Assembly: GCA_041589175.1 (NCBI GenBank)
Contig: JBFHWF010000059.1
Location: forward strand, 1-15,543
Source: SZUA-229 sp041589175
GTDB taxonomy: Bacteria > Pseudomonadota > Gammaproteobacteria > SZUA-229
DNA: 15,543 nucleotides
Reading direction: 5' to 3'
Positions 13,721 through 15,543 of this stretch are shown in pieces; the first letter of the stretch is position 1, and each line of letters opens with the position of its first letter. The position numbers and the translations under genes were made by a program. The notes beneath the pieces are model-generated. The model worked only from the letters and a program-made list of their open reading frames with translations. It was not told where the DNA came from and did not search any database.

Positions 13721-15543
13721 GTGCAACTGCTGTTAAGATTAATAACGATACTTTTTTTTGTATCTATAGTTGTCGCCTGTTCCAGTGAAACTGCTTCTAT
13801 ACTCAAAGGCGAGCCAGATGTTGATTACGATATTATCGCTCAGAAAAATGGACGGATAGTATCCCATGTAGATGAAGCGCGACCGATACTGGAAAAGCGA
13901 TGTGTTGTGTGTCATGGCTGTTACGATGCTCCCTGCCAATTGAAAATGACATCCGTAGAGGCTATCAAACGAGGCGCAAACCCAAAAAAAGTATATGACG
14001 CAGAGCGCATATTTTCGGTTGAACCAACACGCATGTTTATCGATGCGAAAACCGAAGAGGAGTGGAGAAAAAAAGGATTTCATAGCGTACTTGGAGAGAG
14101 TGCAGATGAAGTACAGAACTTGCGTAATTCCGTTCTGTACAAAATGCTAAGACAGAAGCAGATCAATCCACAGCCAAGGGTCGGTAAGGTAAACGGCACA
14201 ATTGATCTTGGACTAAACAGGAAGCAGTCCTGTCCTACTACAGACAACTATAGTTCGTATGCTAAAGACTATCCCATGCAGGGGATGCCATTTGCAATGC
14301 CTAACTTATCCGATGAAGAATACCATATTCTGGTCAAGTGGATTTCGCAGGGCCTCCCGGATGATAGCGTGGTGGCGATTCCACAAGTTGTACAGAAACA
14401 GATAGACGACTGGGAAAAATTTCTGAATAAGTCAGATAATAAACACAGGTTGGCCAGTCGTTATATATACGAACATTTATTTATGGGGCATCTGTACTTC
14501 AAAGGTGAAAAGCAGCGTCAGTTTTTTCGGCTGGTGAGATCGCGGAGTGCGCCAGGTGAGTCAATCGATGAAATTGCAACAGTGAGAGCGTTTGATGATC
14601 CTGGAGTAAAAGAATTCTACTATCGACTTCGCCCGGTGAAGTCATCGATCGTAGATAAATCACACGTCATTTACGAATTGTCAACGGAGCGATTGAAGCG
14701 CTATCGAGAGCTGTTTATAGAGCCGGTATATCAAGTAAAAAAACTTCCCGGATATGAACCAGCTATTGCCGCAAATCCAATACGAGCATTTATTTCGATT
14801 CCGGTAACATCTCGATATAAATTTTTACTAGATGATACAAGATTTTTTATTGAAGGATTTATAAAAGGGCCAGTATGCCGAGGACAGGTTGCACTAAATG
14901 TTATCGAAGATAATTTCTGGGTATTTTTTACCGATCCGAAGCGTCTGAGCGTTAATAATGATGACTATTTCCTTGATGAAATAGCAAAGTCACTGAAGAT
15001 GCCTGCTGAGCGTGGTGATACGTTTAATGTTTTTAGTATATTGACTGACTACTGGACGGCGCAACATGCGTACATGTTAAAGCGTCAGGAGTATTATAAA
15101 AACCACCTGAGAATGGATCTGGATGATGCGATGAAAATTATCTGGAACGGCAAGGGTGCAATGGATCGAGACAACCGTGCGCTGACAGTGTTCAGGCATT
15201 TTGATAGTGCATCCGTCAAGCAGGGGCTGCATGGGGATTATCCGGAAACAACCTGGGTGCTAGATTACCCCGTGCTGGAACGTATCCATTACCTGCTAGT
15301 AGCAGGCTACGACGTATTCGGTAATGTCGGGCACCAGCTCAACACGCGTCTGTACATGGATTTTCTGCGTATGGAAGCCGAAAATAATTTCCTGGCATTT
15401 TTACCAATTAAACAGCGTAAGGCTATACGTGACTCGTGGTATGCTGGAATTCGTGAAGACATAAAGTACTTATTTGAGCAGCCGGAAGACTGGTTAAATG
15501 TGCAGATAGTTTTTGGATTTCAAACAGATGATCCACAACGTGA
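13721..15543 (+). CDS. cti: Fatty acid cis/trans isomerase (Cti), 3' end outside the window
   Basis: Cti is a periplasmic c-type heme enzyme that converts cis to trans double bonds in membrane phospholipid fatty acids, stiffening the membrane under solvent or heat stress. The frame is open from GTG 13721 to the window edge, about 607 residues of a family usually near 760. The N terminus has a hydrophobic signal with a possible lipobox, VVAC, at residues 17-20. The heme-binding motif CVVCH (61-65) lies in the family-specific RCVVCHGCYDAPCQLK, and MQGMPFAMP follows near residue 188. GTG is the only reasonable start: GGAG at 13708-13711 lies 9 bases upstream, and homology begins soon after. The start codon follows the uup TAG directly, so the two are probably one transcript. 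Nothing in the visible part suggests a broken gene. Confidence 0.93.
   Translation, partial: MQLLLRLITILFFVSIVVACSSETASILKGEPDVDYDIIAQKNGRIVSHVDEARPILEKRCVVCHGCYDAPCQLKMTSVEAIKRGANPKKVYDAERIFSVEPTRMFIDAKTEEEWRKKGFHSVLGESADEVQNLRNSVLYKMLRQKQINPQPRVGKVNGTIDLGLNRKQSCPTTDNYSSYAKDYPMQGMPFAMPNLSDEEYHILVKWISQGLPDDSVVAIPQVVQKQIDDWEKFLNKSDNKHRLASRYIYEHLFMGHLYFKGEKQRQFFRLVRSRSAPGESIDEIATVRAFDDPGVKEFYYRLRPVKSSIVDKSHVIYELSTERLKRYRELFIEPVYQVKKLPGYEPAIAANPIRAFISIPVTSRYKFLLDDTRFFIEGFIKGPVCRGQVALNVIEDNFWVFFTDPKRLSVNNDDYFLDEIAKSLKMPAERGDTFNVFSILTDYWTAQHAYMLKRQEYYKNHLRMDLDDAMKIIWNGKGAMDRDNRALTVFRHFDSASVKQGLHGDYPETTWVLDYPVLERIHYLLVAGYDVFGNVGHQLNTRLYMDFLRMEAENNFLAFLPIKQRKAIRDSWYAGIREDIKYLFEQPEDWLNVQIVFGFQTDDPQR

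Noticed and set aside
1..15543. CRISPR array, tRNA or rRNA, insertion sequence, prophage or toxin-antitoxin pair
   Set aside because: I found no spaced direct repeats, tRNA-like or rRNA sequence, transposase, integrase or paired small toxin/antitoxin frames in any part of the window.

Overview
The window looks like chromosomal DNA of a mesophilic gammaproteobacterium of moderate G+C content. The evidence is the order parB tail - atpIBEFHAGDC - glmU, subunit sequences close to the E. coli/Pseudomonas type (including the beta-subunit NIYRYT variant), and the presence of a periplasmic fatty acid cis/trans isomerase gene (cti). I cannot name a genus from the sequence alone.

Layout: (1) 1-561, the 3' part of the chromosome-segregation gene parB, cut by the window edge. 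(2) 562-876, a 315-base gap with several GC-rich hairpins in its first half and a near-consensus sigma-70 promoter at its end (TTGAAA - 17 bp - TATAAT). (3) 877-7840, a complete nine-gene F1Fo ATP synthase operon in canonical order, closed by a strong intrinsic terminator at 7866-7897. The gaps around atpE and before atpD hold candidate expression-tuning elements. (4) 7970-10551, glmU (UDP-GlcNAc synthesis) followed 14 bases later by an HI0933/YhiN-type flavoprotein, probably the 23S rRNA dihydrouridine synthase RdsA. glmS, the common neighbour of glmU, is not here. (5) 10561-11748, two minus-strand genes: a secreted DUF1223 thioredoxin-fold protein and a small degenerate response-regulator-like protein that I cannot assign. 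(6) 11828-15543, uup (ABC-F ATPase), whose stop codon directly abuts the GTG start of cti. The cti gene runs off the right edge.

Most of the window is conserved housekeeping: the ATP synthase makes ATP from the proton gradient, GlmU feeds peptidoglycan and LPS synthesis, RdsA and Uup act on ribosomes, and Cti remodels membrane lipids under stress. I see no phage, transposon, CRISPR, tRNA or rRNA, and no convincing new multi-gene system. The points most worth a second look are the hairpin cluster before the atp promoter, the perfect inverted repeat at the atpE stop codon, the pseudo-receiver with Glu at the likely phospho-acceptor position, and the tight uup-cti pair with a lipobox on Cti.
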